From the NCBI GenBank assembly GCA_902488965.1, contig CABTYA010000035.1, forward strand, positions 1 through 10,974: a stretch of DNA of 10,974 nucleotides. Direction: 5' to 3'. Numbering within the stretch: position 1 is the first letter of the stretch; the number at the start of each line of letters is the position of its first letter. The translations under genes and the position numbers were made by a program. Under the pieces are notes generated by a model. It worked only from the letters and a program-made list of their open reading frames with translations, searched no databases and was not told the origin of the DNA. Of the stretch, positions 1 through 7,539 are shown piece by piece. The stretch is from an uncultured Veillonellaceae bacterium. GTDB taxonomy: Bacteria > Bacillota > Negativicutes > Veillonellales > Negativicoccaceae.

Positions 1-3000
1 GCTTGGTCACGTTCTGATTGAGGTTCGTGATTTGCTTCGCATTGTTTTCAATATTCTTCGTATTCGCCGTGACGTTCTCATTCGTGGCAAAGAGCTGCGA
101 ACCGTTCACCGCATCGGTGCTGTCCTTGCTCAATGTGCCCGCCGCCACGTTCGTGACTTTCTTGCCGTTCGCATTGAGGCCGTCTTTGCCGATGTAGGTC
201 TTGCCGTCATAGGAGACACCGTCATCGGAAATTTTTGCCTTGCCCGCCGTCACGGATTTCGCAGTGATATCGTCTTTGAGTGCGACCGTGTAGGTGTTCG
301 TTTTCGCGTCTTCCGTCACCGTGATATTGTCGCCGGCTTTGACGGTGGTTTTGCTGCCCGTAATGGCTTTATTCATCGCCGCCTGCAACTGTTCTTCCGT
401 TGCTGCACGGCCTTTCGTCGCAAACCCTTCCGCATCGAGTGTCGTGTTCGTCAGGCCGGTGATTTCGCCCTTGTCGCCCTTGCCGTCAATGGCGACATTG
501 CCGACCTTGACCGTATCATCCAAGCCGACTTTGTAGCCGGTGACTTTATCACCGGTTTTGACTTCCGTCACCTTCACGCCGCTGTCCGTATCACCTTTGA
601 CCGTAATCTTCGCCGCGTCCACCTTCTGCTCGATGGTGGTGTCGATATTGGTGATCTTATCTCCCAGTTCGCGGAGAGAAATAGTCGTGTCACCGTCTTT
701 GATCGTCACATCGCCGGCCGTGATGTTGGTGACTTTATCGCCGTCTTTGAATTCCGCACTCTGCAGGCCTTTCAGGTTCTTGGCCAGTTTGACCGCCATG
801 CTGCCGTCCGCCGTTCCTACGACACCGATGTTATTGTCGGAGAGTTTCGTCGCATCGGAGATACCGCCGGTGATGGCGAGTTGCTGATTCAGCTTGCGGG
901 TGATAACGGTATCGTTGTCGCCTTTGAACTTCAGGCCGTCATCGAGTGTCGCCACTTCATGATCCGTACCGTCTTGGTCTTTGTAGACAATCCGTGTGAT
1001 ACCGTCCTTACCGTCTACTCCGGCACTGCCGTTCTTGACCTGAATGTCCGCCGATACACCGTCTTTGCCCTTCAAACCGATCTTGCCGTCTTTGCCGTCT
1101 TTACCGATGACCAGTTCATTATTCAAGCTCAAGTCGTAGGTAACTTGCCCGTCGGTTTCGGTTTTCTTAATCGTAAGGTTGCCGTCGGTAACGTTTTCTT
1201 CACCGTCTACTGTCACCTTCGTCCGTTTGCCGGCTTGGGTACCGACTTCAGCGACCTTGGCCGCCAATGCTTTCAGCTGGAGTACATTGACTGCGTCATG
1301 GTCCGCCGCACCGCCGGCTACGTTCGTAATCCGACGATAATTCGCTGCAACATTCGTTTCTCCGATCGTATAGTCTTCGTTGCCGACCGATACGACGCCG
1401 TTTTCCTTCGCGAATGCTTCCTCCGACAAATAGGCTTTTGTTGCTACATCATCCGCAATATTGGCCAGCGAATTCGTTCCCAATGCGACCGAATTGTCTA
1501 CGGCAGCACGTGCATGCGAGCCGATGGCAGCCGATTTGGCGACGCCTTTCTTGCCGTCCAACTGTGCCGTAATCGAATAATCGCCGATGGCCAGCGAGCT
1601 TTCGCCGAGTGCCCGTGCCCAATGCCCGATCGCATTGGCGTTTTGGCCTTCCGCACGCGCCTGTTTGCCCATGGCGTTGGCATAATGCCCGATTGCTTTC
1701 GACATCACGCCGACGGCCACCGTATTGGTGTCAAACGCTTCCGCACCGGCGCCGAGCGCTGTGTTCTGATACCCGTACGATTTCGCTCCGAAGCCGACTG
1801 CCGTCGAGTTCATCGTTTCCTTGCCTTCTGCCACTGCCGTATCGTCCTCTACCGGCGTGAAGTAGTTATCCGATACGCCCGTATCCGGTGTCGTACCTTC
1901 CGGCGACTGCTTGCCGATATACGCGCTCCGACCGATGGCCGTGCCGTTTACCGCCGTGCTGTCGGTCGTAGCTCCGGCGCCGAATACAGCCGAGTGATTT
2001 CCTTGCGCAATGGCCTGCATACCGACTGCCAGCGCCACATTGCCGAGTGCCTGTGCCTGCCGGCCGTACGCGGTCGAATCGTCCGTCTCGGCAATACTCA
2101 TCAGACCGATCGCTACCGAATTTTTTCCTTTGGCCTTGGCCGCATACCCCATCGCATTGCCGAGGTAGCCCGATTCCGACTGCGCCCCGATGGCCGTACT
2201 GAATCCCGCTGTATTCTTGGCATTCAACCCGATGGCGATGCCCTGCCCTTCAGCGACAGCCGCACTGCCGATAGCGATACCGTGCTCATCTTTGACTTCC
2301 GGAGCCGCTTCTAAATAATTGCCGGTTGCCCCGATGGCAATGCCGAAATTACCGTTATTCTTGGTGATGCCTTCCCCGATGGATACGGAACGTTTACCGG
2401 CGGCGCTGACATCTTTGCCGATTGCGATCGCATCCGCTCCTGTCGCGCCCTTGTTGTCAAAGTTCGAGCCGGCACCGGTTTCCGTGCTGTTGATCGAAAC
2501 ATAGTGAATCTTCGATTCGTTCACCGTCTTCGTCAGATTCGTAATGGCGGTATTGTTCGACAAATCAATCTTACCGCCGTCCACACCGTACTTGATCGTC
2601 TTTCCATCACGAGCCACGGTGAGGCCTTGATCCTTTTCCGCGACGTCGAAAGTCACCGTATCGTTCTTTTCAATGGTGATATTCCCGCCCGAGGCAACCT
2701 TCAGGTTCCATCCCCCGCCGGAAAGTACGGAAAGTTTCGTCTTGAAATCGTTTTCAAGACCTCTAAGCTGGCGCAAGTTCACCGCGTCGGTATCTTCCGT
2801 ACCGTCAGCGAGATTTACGATCTGCCTTAAAAACGGTACTTTCACCTTTTTTCCTTTCCCTAGGTTCGGATCATACATGGTACCGTCTACGGCACCACCG
2901 ACCGAGACGACCCCGTACACATATTGCTGCCCCAATCTTTCATTCAATGCATAGTACGACTGCCCCAATGTCTGACTATCCGTAAACCGAAGCTTCGTAT

Positions 3001-4033
3001 CGCTATACGGCGCGATCACGATCTGATCTTTTTTGTACTTCACGGATTCATCCAATGTCCAATTTGCTTTATCCAAATAACGCGTTTGTCGTTCCGTTCC
3101 GCTCAACGCACCGAGACTGACCGAGGCGGGGCGCAATGCGCTGGCTTTATAGCCCAACACCACGCCGTTGAACTCATCATACTCGCCGGTTGAATCGGGA
3201 TTCGCATATAACAATCCTCGCCCGACACTGGCCTCCTTGCCCAACGCCAATGACTGGCGGCCTCGGATTTCCACGTTGGTACCGATACCGACGGAACTGA
3301 GAGGATGGACTGTGTCCTGTTGGGAATTGTCTTTCAACGCGTAGGTTTTCGCATTCGCCCCGATGAGAATATTACCTCCTTGTTCCGCATACGCACCTGT
3401 TCCGATTACCAAGGATAAATTTCCTTTTACAATCGCATTACGACCGACCGCAATCCCCGCATCATCGTTGTCTCTGGTATAGTGCGCCTGCGTCGCCACC
3501 GCCCGCGCCCCGTCACCGATGGCGATACCGACCGTCGATTTGGCTTTCAAGTAGCTCAGCCCTGCTTGGGTATTGCGTCCGAGAGCGATACTGCCCGGGG
3601 TCAGTGCCTTCGCCGTATCGCCGATGGCCACCGCACCGTCCGCATTGATATCATAAGAGTACACCACGTAATCGACCTTTTTGTATCTCTCTCCCGTTTG
3701 CGCATTGGCGCCGATGGCGATACTCTTATCCCCTGCGACCGATGCCTCCGGACCGACTGCAACTGCGCCTTTCGATGTCACGGCGGGTACGTCGCCGTCC
3801 ACCGGCTTGGTCATGGCTTTCGCCTTTTGCCCCAATACCACCGTGTCATCCTGCGCCGACCTATCCGTCTGCGCAAGCATCGCCTTTAAGGCAAGTATCT
3901 CCGCATCCGTCAATGTTGCCGCCGCCTGCACCGAGATACCCGCACCGCCGGCGAGCACGGCGGCCGCCACCAGCGCCTGTAATGTCCGCCGATGCGCGCT
4001 GCTCCGTGTCTTACTCTTCTGTCTTGTTTCCAT
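1..4033 (-). CDS. Trimeric autotransporter adhesin (YadA-like), 3' end beyond the window
   Basis: Surface adhesin that would trimerise and be exported across an outer membrane (type Vc secretion). At least 1344 codons are open with no frameshift. Residues 1-37 form a signal peptide (basic n-region, Ala/Val/Leu-rich core, VQA cleavage site), without the extended signal peptide region common in proteobacterial homologues. Two heads of roughly 14-residue YadA-type repeats (AIG or ALG followed by small residues) span about 64-310 (about 12 repeats) and 530-858 (about 20). Neck motifs are DAVNLRQL (416-423), DAVNVLQL (913-920) and DAVNGSQL (1307-1314). After neck 1 comes a stalk with Trp442 in a Gly-rich context, like a Trp-ring domain. 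A Gly-rich KDG segment covers 977-1011. The C-terminal stalk and beta-barrel anchor are missing because the window ends. The ATG at 4033 has a GGAGGTGA site 5 nt upstream. The ligand cannot be told from the sequence. Confidence 0.96.
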   Translation of the reverse strand, partial: METRQKSKTRSSAHRRTLQALVAAAVLAGGAGISVQAAATLTDAEILALKAMLAQTDRSAQDDTVVLGQKAKAMTKPVDGDVPAVTSKGAVAVGPEASVAGDKSIAIGANAQTGERYKKVDYVVYSYDINADGAVAIGDTAKALTPGSIALGRNTQAGLSYLKAKSTVGIAIGDGARAVATQAHYTRDNDDAGIAVGRNAIVKGNLSLVIGTGAYAEQGGNILIGANAKTYALKDNSQQDTVHPLSSVGIGTNVEIRGRQSLALGKEASVGRGLLYANPDSTGEYDEFNGVVLGYKASALRPASVSLGALSGTERQTRYLDKANWTLDESVKYKKDQIVIAPYSDTKLRFTDSQTLGQSYYALNERLGQQYVYGVVSVGGAVDGTMYDPNLGKGKKVKVPFLRQIVNLADGTEDTDAVNLRQLRGLENDFKTKLSVLSGGGWNLKVASGGNITIEKNDTVTFDVAEKDQGLTVARDGKTIKYGVDGGKIDLSNNTAITNLTKTVNESKIHYVSINSTETGAGSNFDNKGATGADAIAIGKDVSAAGKRSVSIGEGITKNNGNFGIAIGATGNYLEAAPEVKDEHGIAIGSAAVAEGQGIAIGLNAKNTAGFSTAIGAQSESGYLGNAMGYAAKAKGKNSVAIGLMSIAETDDSTAYGRQAQALGNVALAVGMQAIAQGNHSAVFGAGATTDSTAVNGTAIGRSAYIGKQSPEGTTPDTGVSDNYFTPVEDDTAVAEGKETMNSTAVGFGAKSYGYQNTALGAGAEAFDTNTVAVGVMSKAIGHYANAMGKQARAEGQNANAIGHWARALGESSLAIGDYSITAQLDGKKGVAKSAAIGSHARAAVDNSVALGTNSLANIADDVATKAYLSEEAFAKENGVVSVGNEDYTIGETNVAANYRRITNVAGGAADHDAVNVLQLKALAAKVAEVGTQAGKRTKVTVDGEENVTDGNLTIKKTETDGQVTYDLSLNNELVIGKDGKDGKIGLKGKDGVSADIQVKNGSAGVDGKDGITRIVYKDQDGTDHEVATLDDGLKFKGDNDTVITRKLNQQLAITGGISDATKLSDNNIGVVGTADGSMAVKLAKNLKGLQSAEFKDGDKVTNITAGDVTIKDGDTTISLRELGDKITNIDTTIEQKVDAAKITVKGDTDSGVKVTEVKTGDKVTGYKVGLDDTVKVGNVAIDGKGDKGEITGLTNTTLDAEGFATKGRAATEEQLQAAMNKAITGSKTTVKAGDNITVTEDAKTNTYTVALKDDITAKSVTAGKAKISDDGVSYDGKTYIGKDGLNANGKKVTNVAAGTLSKDSTDAVNGSQLFATNENVTANTKNIENNAKQITNLNQNVTK

Positions 4034-4038
4034 TTATG

Positions 4039-4046
4039 TCACCTCC
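4039..4046 (-). promoter_or_regulatory. Ribosome binding site of the adhesin gene
   Basis: On the minus strand this reads GGAGGTGA, an uninterrupted match to the anti-Shine-Dalgarno sequence, 5 nt before the ATG at 4033. It fixes the start and suggests strong translation. Confidence 0.85.
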
Positions 4047-4075
4047 AATAAATGAAAAATAAAACTTCTATATTT

Positions 4076-4104
4076 ATTTTATATCAGTAAACCATGTTTG
4101 TAAA
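4076..4104 (-). promoter_or_regulatory. Sigma-70-type promoter of the adhesin gene
   Basis: A -35 box TTTACA (4099-4104), a 17-bp spacer and a -10 box TAAAAT (4076-4081) lie in an AT-rich stretch, giving a predicted leader of about 35 nt. A second GTTTAC copy lies 13 bp downstream of the one containing the -35 box, forming a direct repeat across the promoter that could bind a regulator. The call rests on box matches only. Confidence 0.6.
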
Positions 4105-4240
4105 CTTAGTTATTACCTCATAACATACATCTAATTATTTTTTATGTTGATTCTTTTCATCCCCCCGTTTGCCATACGAGAACCCGACGTCATACTGTCA
4201 TGCGCTCCTCTCGCCCGCTGCCGACGGCGCTGACGGCAAC

Positions 4241-4268
4241 AAAAAAGCTCCCGCCGAGCGGGAGCTTT
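4241..4268 (-). terminator. Intrinsic terminator after the amidohydrolase gene
   Basis: A perfect 11-bp stem (4244-4254 paired with 4258-4268) with a 3-nt loop is followed on the minus strand by a run of six T. It lies about 22 bp past the stop at 4291 and closes the transporter-hydrolase operon before the adhesin promoter. On the plus strand only three T follow, so it is oriented for minus-strand transcription. Confidence 0.9.
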
Positions 4269-4290
4269 CGTTCTTGTCGAATCGTGTCGC

Positions 4291-5487
4291 TTATTCTTCG
4301 GCGGCAATGCCGGTCAGCACGTAGCCGACGGCTTTGGCCGCGACGAGCAACGCGTCTTCGTCGATGTCGAATTTCGGGCTGTGGTTGTACACCGGTTTGT
4401 CCTGTCCTTTCGGTGTGGCCGCAATGAAGAAGTAGCAGCCCGGACAAATCGTGTTGTAATACGAGAAGTCTTCCGACGGCGCCTGTGCCGGAAATTCTTT
4501 GACTTCGGTAATGTCTTTGTCTTTTTCTTGCGCCGCTTCCAAAATCTTCACGACCCGATCGGTCAGTTCGGGGTCGTTGTAGAGCGGCGGGTAGTCGTTG
4601 TGGTAAGTAAATTCGCAGGTCACGCCGTAGCCCGCCTCCAGCCCTTTGACCAAGTTGGTGAGTTCGCGCTGGACGATTTCCTGGGCGTTATCCGACATGC
4701 AGCGGATGTCGCCTTCGAGTTCGACGGAGTCTTTGATAATGTTGAATTGGCCTTTGCCGTCAAAGGAGCCGATCGTGATGACGCCGACGTCGAACGGGCT
4801 CAGGCGGCGGCTGATGACCGTCTGGGTCTGCGTAACGAAGTATGCGCCTGCGACGATGGCGTCGTTGGCCAAGTGCGGGGACGACCCGTGCCCGCCCGCG
4901 CCTTTGATTTTGAGTTTCATGTAGGAGCGGCCGGTGAAGGTGTAACCCTTGTGCCAGCCGACCACGCCCGCCGGTCCGTTCGGCAGGAAATGGATGGCGA
5001 ATACGTAGTCCATGTCATCGAGCACGCCGGAGGCGACGATGTCTTTGGCACCGCCCGGCGCCATTTCTTCGGCGTTCTGGTGGATAATTTTCACCGTGCC
5101 GGGGATTTCGTCTTTGAGCTGAATGAGGCAGTCCGCCAGTACCATGAGATACGCGGTGTGGCCGTCATGGCCGCAGGCGTGCATCACGCCCGGCGTTTTC
5201 GATGCAAAGGGCAATCCCGTTTCTTCCTGCAGCGGCAGTGCGTCGAAGTCGGCTCGCAAACCGATGGTTTTGCCCGGTTTGCCGCCTTTGATGGTAACGA
5301 CGATTCCGTGCTTGCCGCCGATCTCTTTGTCGATTTTTACATCCTTTCCGGCGTAAAATTCGGCAATATATTTCGCCGTTTCCACTTCTTCAAAGGATAT
5401 TTCCGGATGTTCGTGAAAATGACGACGGGTCTGAATGATTTCGTCTTTTCGCGATTCGAGCATTTGCATTAACTTTTCTGTCAACAT
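4291..5487 (-). CDS. M20D-family amidohydrolase (N-acyl amino acid / hippurate hydrolase type)
   Basis: Cytoplasmic di-metal hydrolase expected to cleave amide bonds of N-acylated or aromatic-conjugated amino acids. It has 398 residues, the usual family length. The metal and catalytic residues are visible: HACGHDGH at 103-110 (ligands Cys105 and His107), the AEE motif at 139-141 (Glu140 as general base, Glu141 as ligand), His166 and His369 in NHSP. Spacing agrees with the plant auxin-conjugate hydrolase ILL2. The dimerisation-domain signature GGHGSSPH (198-205) and SEDFSYY (338-344) are present. There is no signal peptide. The ATG at 5487 is preceded by a GGGAG site. It lies 32 bp after the transporter gene, so the two are almost certainly cotranscribed. 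The exact acyl group is not predictable; M20D members include hippurate, N-acetyl amino acid and aminobenzoyl-glutamate hydrolases. Confidence 0.93.
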   Translation of the reverse strand: MLTEKLMQMLESRKDEIIQTRRHFHEHPEISFEEVETAKYIAEFYAGKDVKIDKEIGGKHGIVVTIKGGKPGKTIGLRADFDALPLQEETGLPFASKTPGVMHACGHDGHTAYLMVLADCLIQLKDEIPGTVKIIHQNAEEMAPGGAKDIVASGVLDDMDYVFAIHFLPNGPAGVVGWHKGYTFTGRSYMKLKIKGAGGHGSSPHLANDAIVAGAYFVTQTQTVISRRLSPFDVGVITIGSFDGKGQFNIIKDSVELEGDIRCMSDNAQEIVQRELTNLVKGLEAGYGVTCEFTYHNDYPPLYNDPELTDRVVKILEAAQEKDKDITEVKEFPAQAPSEDFSYYNTICPGCYFFIAATPKGQDKPVYNHSPKFDIDEDALLVAAKAVGYVLTGIAAEE

Positions 5488-5519
5488 AGCCGTCTCCCTT
5501 TCTTTTTACCAACACATGA

Positions 5520-6926
5520 TTATTTGCTTTGCGGTTTGCCGGCGTCGGCCGGTACCAAGAACCAGATGGACAGGATCGACAGGACGCCGAACAGTACATT
5601 GACCATCAGTCCCCAGAAGGCACCGACGTCCAGACCGGCGGTACGGGTCATGATGTAGATCGAGCCGGAGAGCGCGATCCCGATGCCGCCGCCCAGCGAG
5701 CTCGCCATCTTGTACACGCCTGCCGCGACCCCGATGCGTCCCGGCAATGCGTTTTGGACCGAGGTGTCCGTCGACGGTGTCGCATAAAAGCCCAGGCCAA
5801 GGCCGAAGAGGGCAAACCCGATAAAGACGAGCGGGAGGTAAATCACATTTTCCAAATGGGTCAGCGTCATGAGCGCAATCCCGACCGTGGTGATGCAAGA
5901 GCCCCAGAGCATCGGCTTTTTCGCGCCGACTTTTTGGAGCAGTTTTTCCCCGACACGGATCATCGCCAGTACCGCGACCAGGTAGCCCAAGGTGAGTGTC
6001 CCTGCTTCGGCGGTCGAAAATCCGCGGCCGAGCTGGACGTAGAGGTTGGCGATGAGCAGCGTGCCCGCCGTCGCATTCATCAGGAAGTTCGACACGGTCG
6101 CACCGGTGTACGCCATGTTTTCGAAAAGGGCAAAGTCCACGAGGACGACTTTTTTGCCGTCTTCGACTTTGACGAAGATAAAGAGCGCGATGATCGATAC
6201 CGCCAAGAGTCCGAGCGAGTACATGCTCGTCCAGCCCCATTTGCCGCCGTAGTTGATGAAGAGGTTCAACGAGAGAATGGCGACGATGAAGATCGCCAAG
6301 CCGAGGTAGTCAAAATGGAATTTGCCGTCCGCGGGTTGGACTTCGCTCTTGCTTTCCGGCGTATCCCAAAGCAGCCACATACCGAGCAACGCCACACCGA
6401 TAGAGATGATGAATACCCAGCGCCAGTCGAGGACGCTGGTCATCGCACCGGCAAAGAAGGACGCGAATCCCGTGCCGCCCCACGAACCGATGGACCAGTA
6501 GGACAACGCCCGCTGCCGGTCCGGACCGTCGAAGTATTCTTTGATAAGAGCGATCGTCGACGGCATGATGCAGGCAGCGGACAAGCCCTGAATGATACGG
6601 CCGATGATGAGCATCGTACCGCCCGTCGCCAAAATGAGCAGCAGCGAGCCGATGATGCTCAGGACAAATCCGACGTAAGTGATTTTTTTACGACCGACGA
6701 TGTCGGCGAGATTACCGGCGGCCACGATGAACAAACCGGAAAATAATGACGTGATACCGATGGCCGTACTCATAACCTCCGCACTGATCCCCAAGCTGTA
6801 CTGCACGGGGGCGGCCATATTGAGCAGTGTCTGCGCAAACAGCCAGAAGTTGATGACCCCGAGCACGATCCCGAAGATCATCTTGTTGGTGCCGCGATAT
6901 TGCGATGCGGCGACTTGATTACCCAT
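5520..6926 (-). CDS. norB: NorB-like multidrug MFS transporter (DHA2, 14 TM)
   Basis: Inner-membrane proton antiporter of the DHA2 drug-efflux branch, 468 residues. Fourteen hydrophobic segments can be read, the first at about 16-38 and the last ending near 460. The loop between segments 2 and 3 carries the MFS motif A (GNLADIVGRKK). I recognise close resemblance to Staphylococcus aureus NorB in several places: the N-terminal FWLFAQ stretch, LSYWSIGSWGG in segment 5, DWRWVFI, RVGEKLLQ and GFYATPSTDTS. NorB exports quinolones and other compounds in S. aureus, but the substrate here is unknown and the symbol marks homology only. The ATG at 6926 is preceded by AAGGAGG. It is the first gene of a two-gene operon with the M20D hydrolase 32 bp downstream, so a role in moving an amino acid conjugate is an alternative to drug efflux. 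Confidence 0.92.
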   Translation of the reverse strand: MGNQVAASQYRGTNKMIFGIVLGVINFWLFAQTLLNMAAPVQYSLGISAEVMSTAIGITSLFSGLFIVAAGNLADIVGRKKITYVGFVLSIIGSLLLILATGGTMLIIGRIIQGLSAACIMPSTIALIKEYFDGPDRQRALSYWSIGSWGGTGFASFFAGAMTSVLDWRWVFIISIGVALLGMWLLWDTPESKSEVQPADGKFHFDYLGLAIFIVAILSLNLFINYGGKWGWTSMYSLGLLAVSIIALFIFVKVEDGKKVVLVDFALFENMAYTGATVSNFLMNATAGTLLIANLYVQLGRGFSTAEAGTLTLGYLVAVLAMIRVGEKLLQKVGAKKPMLWGSCITTVGIALMTLTHLENVIYLPLVFIGFALFGLGLGFYATPSTDTSVQNALPGRIGVAAGVYKMASSLGGGIGIALSGSIYIMTRTAGLDVGAFWGLMVNVLFGVLSILSIWFLVPADAGKPQSK

Positions 6927-6971
6927 AGTGTCCCTCCTTAGATGAATATACTTTCCCCATCGAACAACCTA

Positions 6972-7000
6972 AACATATCATTAATCCGGGTGATTAACAA
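6972..7000 (-). promoter_or_regulatory. Promoter of the transporter-hydrolase operon
   Basis: A -35 box TTGTTA (6995-7000), a 17-bp spacer and a -10 box TATGTT (6972-6977) lie about 45 bp upstream of the norB-like start. The spacing is ideal and the surroundings AT-rich. A dyad fills the spacer (listed separately), so the promoter is probably repressed. Confidence 0.5.
6981..6997. promoter_or_regulatory. Operator-like inverted repeat in the norB-like promoter
   Basis: Perfect 6-bp arms, TTAATC (6981-6986) and GATTAA (6992-6997), are separated by 5 bp and lie between the predicted -10 and -35 boxes, touching the -35. The size fits a dimeric repressor of the MarR or TetR type. No regulator gene is in the window, so the binding protein is unknown. 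Confidence 0.45.
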
Positions 7001-7109
7001 CCGTTTTTATAAACTTAATTGCTATTTCGTCTAATTCAAAAGGTTGGCAACTTATTTTTGTTTTTCACGGTTGTTTTTCTCTTGTTTCCTGCCGATTTCA
7101 TCCATATTC

Positions 7110-7370
7110 TCACACGAACTCAATGTCCCGATGCGACCTGTCTCCGTTTCGCAAGGCATGCCGCCGCGTCGGCGAACGATAGTTCCCTCCGCCGGCAGGC
7201 GCCATCCCCTCGGCGGGCCAAGCGACCGTCGGCAGCCCGTACGGCAAGAAAGCCCCGCATTCATCGCACAATAAACCGACCGGCCGATGGGCATACGCCG
7301 TCATCAACGGTCGGTCCTGTCTCTGCTCGGCACCTGCCTGTATCGTGTTTTCGCTTATCCGTTTTCCCAT
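7110..7370 (-). CDS. Possible small hypothetical protein, 86 codons
   Basis: Not recognised. In favour: an ATG at 7370 with GAGGGGAG 9 nt upstream, a well-spaced promoter (7410-7438) just above it, and codon use in the first two thirds like that of neighbouring genes. The product is soluble and basic toward its C-terminus, with one CDEC motif at about residues 35-38. A single CxxC would not make a complete zinc site unless shared in a dimer. Against: the Gly/Pro/Arg-rich C-terminal third looks non-coding, other minus frames are also open here, and a strong hairpin lies inside the ORF. It could be a gene remnant or part of an untranslated RNA. Confidence 0.3.
   Translation of the reverse strand: MGKRISENTIQAGAEQRQDRPLMTAYAHRPVGLLCDECGAFLPYGLPTVAWPAEGMAPAGGGNYRSPTRRHALRNGDRSHRDIEFV
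7275..7315 (-). other. Strong RNA hairpin with strand-specific G-U pairs
   Basis: On the minus strand an 8-bp perfect outer stem (7308-7315 with 7275-7282) continues, past a one-base bulge, into a 6-bp stem with two G-U pairs, then a two-base bulge, a 3-bp GGC/GCC stem and a GTAT loop. On the plus strand the two G-U pairs become A-C mismatches, so the fold favours minus-strand RNA. It may be part of a leader or small RNA, or be coincidental in GC-rich coding sequence. Confidence 0.4.
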
Positions 7371-7409
7371 GCGCGACGTCTCCCCTCGTCCGCTCGCTTG
7401 CTCATCTCC

Positions 7410-7438
7410 ATTCTAACCGCATTTGTCAACATCGTCAA
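7410..7438 (-). promoter_or_regulatory. Predicted promoter upstream of the 86-codon ORF, with a nearby Fur-like palindrome
   Basis: A -35 box TTGACG (7433-7438), a 17-bp spacer and a -10 box TAGAAT (7410-7415) read on the minus strand. Seven bases upstream of the -35, at 7445-7453, is the palindrome TGATAATCA, which resembles a Fur half-site, but the second half of a 7-1-7 Fur box is poorly matched. It may drive the small ORF, a small RNA or a long leader of the norB-like operon. Confidence 0.4.
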
Positions 7439-7500
7439 TAAAATTGATTATCATTTATATTAATAACTTGTGCATCTATTATTCGACCGCCCTGTCCCGT

Positions 7501-7533
7501 AATAAAAATCGCCGCCCCGTTCGGGACGGCGAT
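7501..7533 (-). terminator. Intrinsic terminator of the dipeptidase gene
   Basis: An 11-bp stem (7508-7518 with 7523-7533) with a 4-nt loop contains one G-U pair that forms only in minus-strand RNA, and is followed by TTTTTATT. It begins 6 bp after the dipeptidase stop codon. Confidence 0.9.
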
Positions 7534-7539
7534 TGCGTA

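Larger units (their letters stand above)
6927..7500. other. Long intergenic region upstream of the norB-like operon
   Basis: About 570 bp lie between the norB-like start and the dipeptidase terminator. The first 130 bp are AT-rich and hold the operon promoter. The part from about 7110 to 7400 is GC-rich, with several potential stems, one 86-codon minus-strand ORF and a strong hairpin. The part from 7420 to 7500 is AT-rich and holds a second predicted minus-strand promoter. I could not match the region to any known riboswitch, 6S, SRP or RNase P RNA signature by eye. Plus-strand ORFs here look like chance products. Confidence 0.5.

Noticed and set aside
1021..1110. Short tandem repeats as a CRISPR or mobile-element repeat
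   Set aside because: The repeated GCCGTCTTT units encode Lys-Asp-Gly in the adhesin reading frame; there are no spacers and no inverted ends.
32..2314. A 760-codon open frame on the plus strand opposite the adhesin gene
   Set aside because: It is codon-aligned with the adhesin on the other strand and stays open only because the adhesin avoids TTA, CTA and TCA codons there. The minus frame shows clear signal peptide, head repeats and necks, while the plus product has no recognisable domain. Long in-register antisense frames also occur opposite the hydrolase, transporter and dipeptidase genes, so this is a genome-wide codon bias effect.
7019..7441. A 140-codon plus-strand ORF in the intergenic region
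   Set aside because: No convincing ribosome binding site, an Arg/Ser/Pro-rich composition typical of out-of-frame GC-rich DNA, and opposite in strand to every supported gene.
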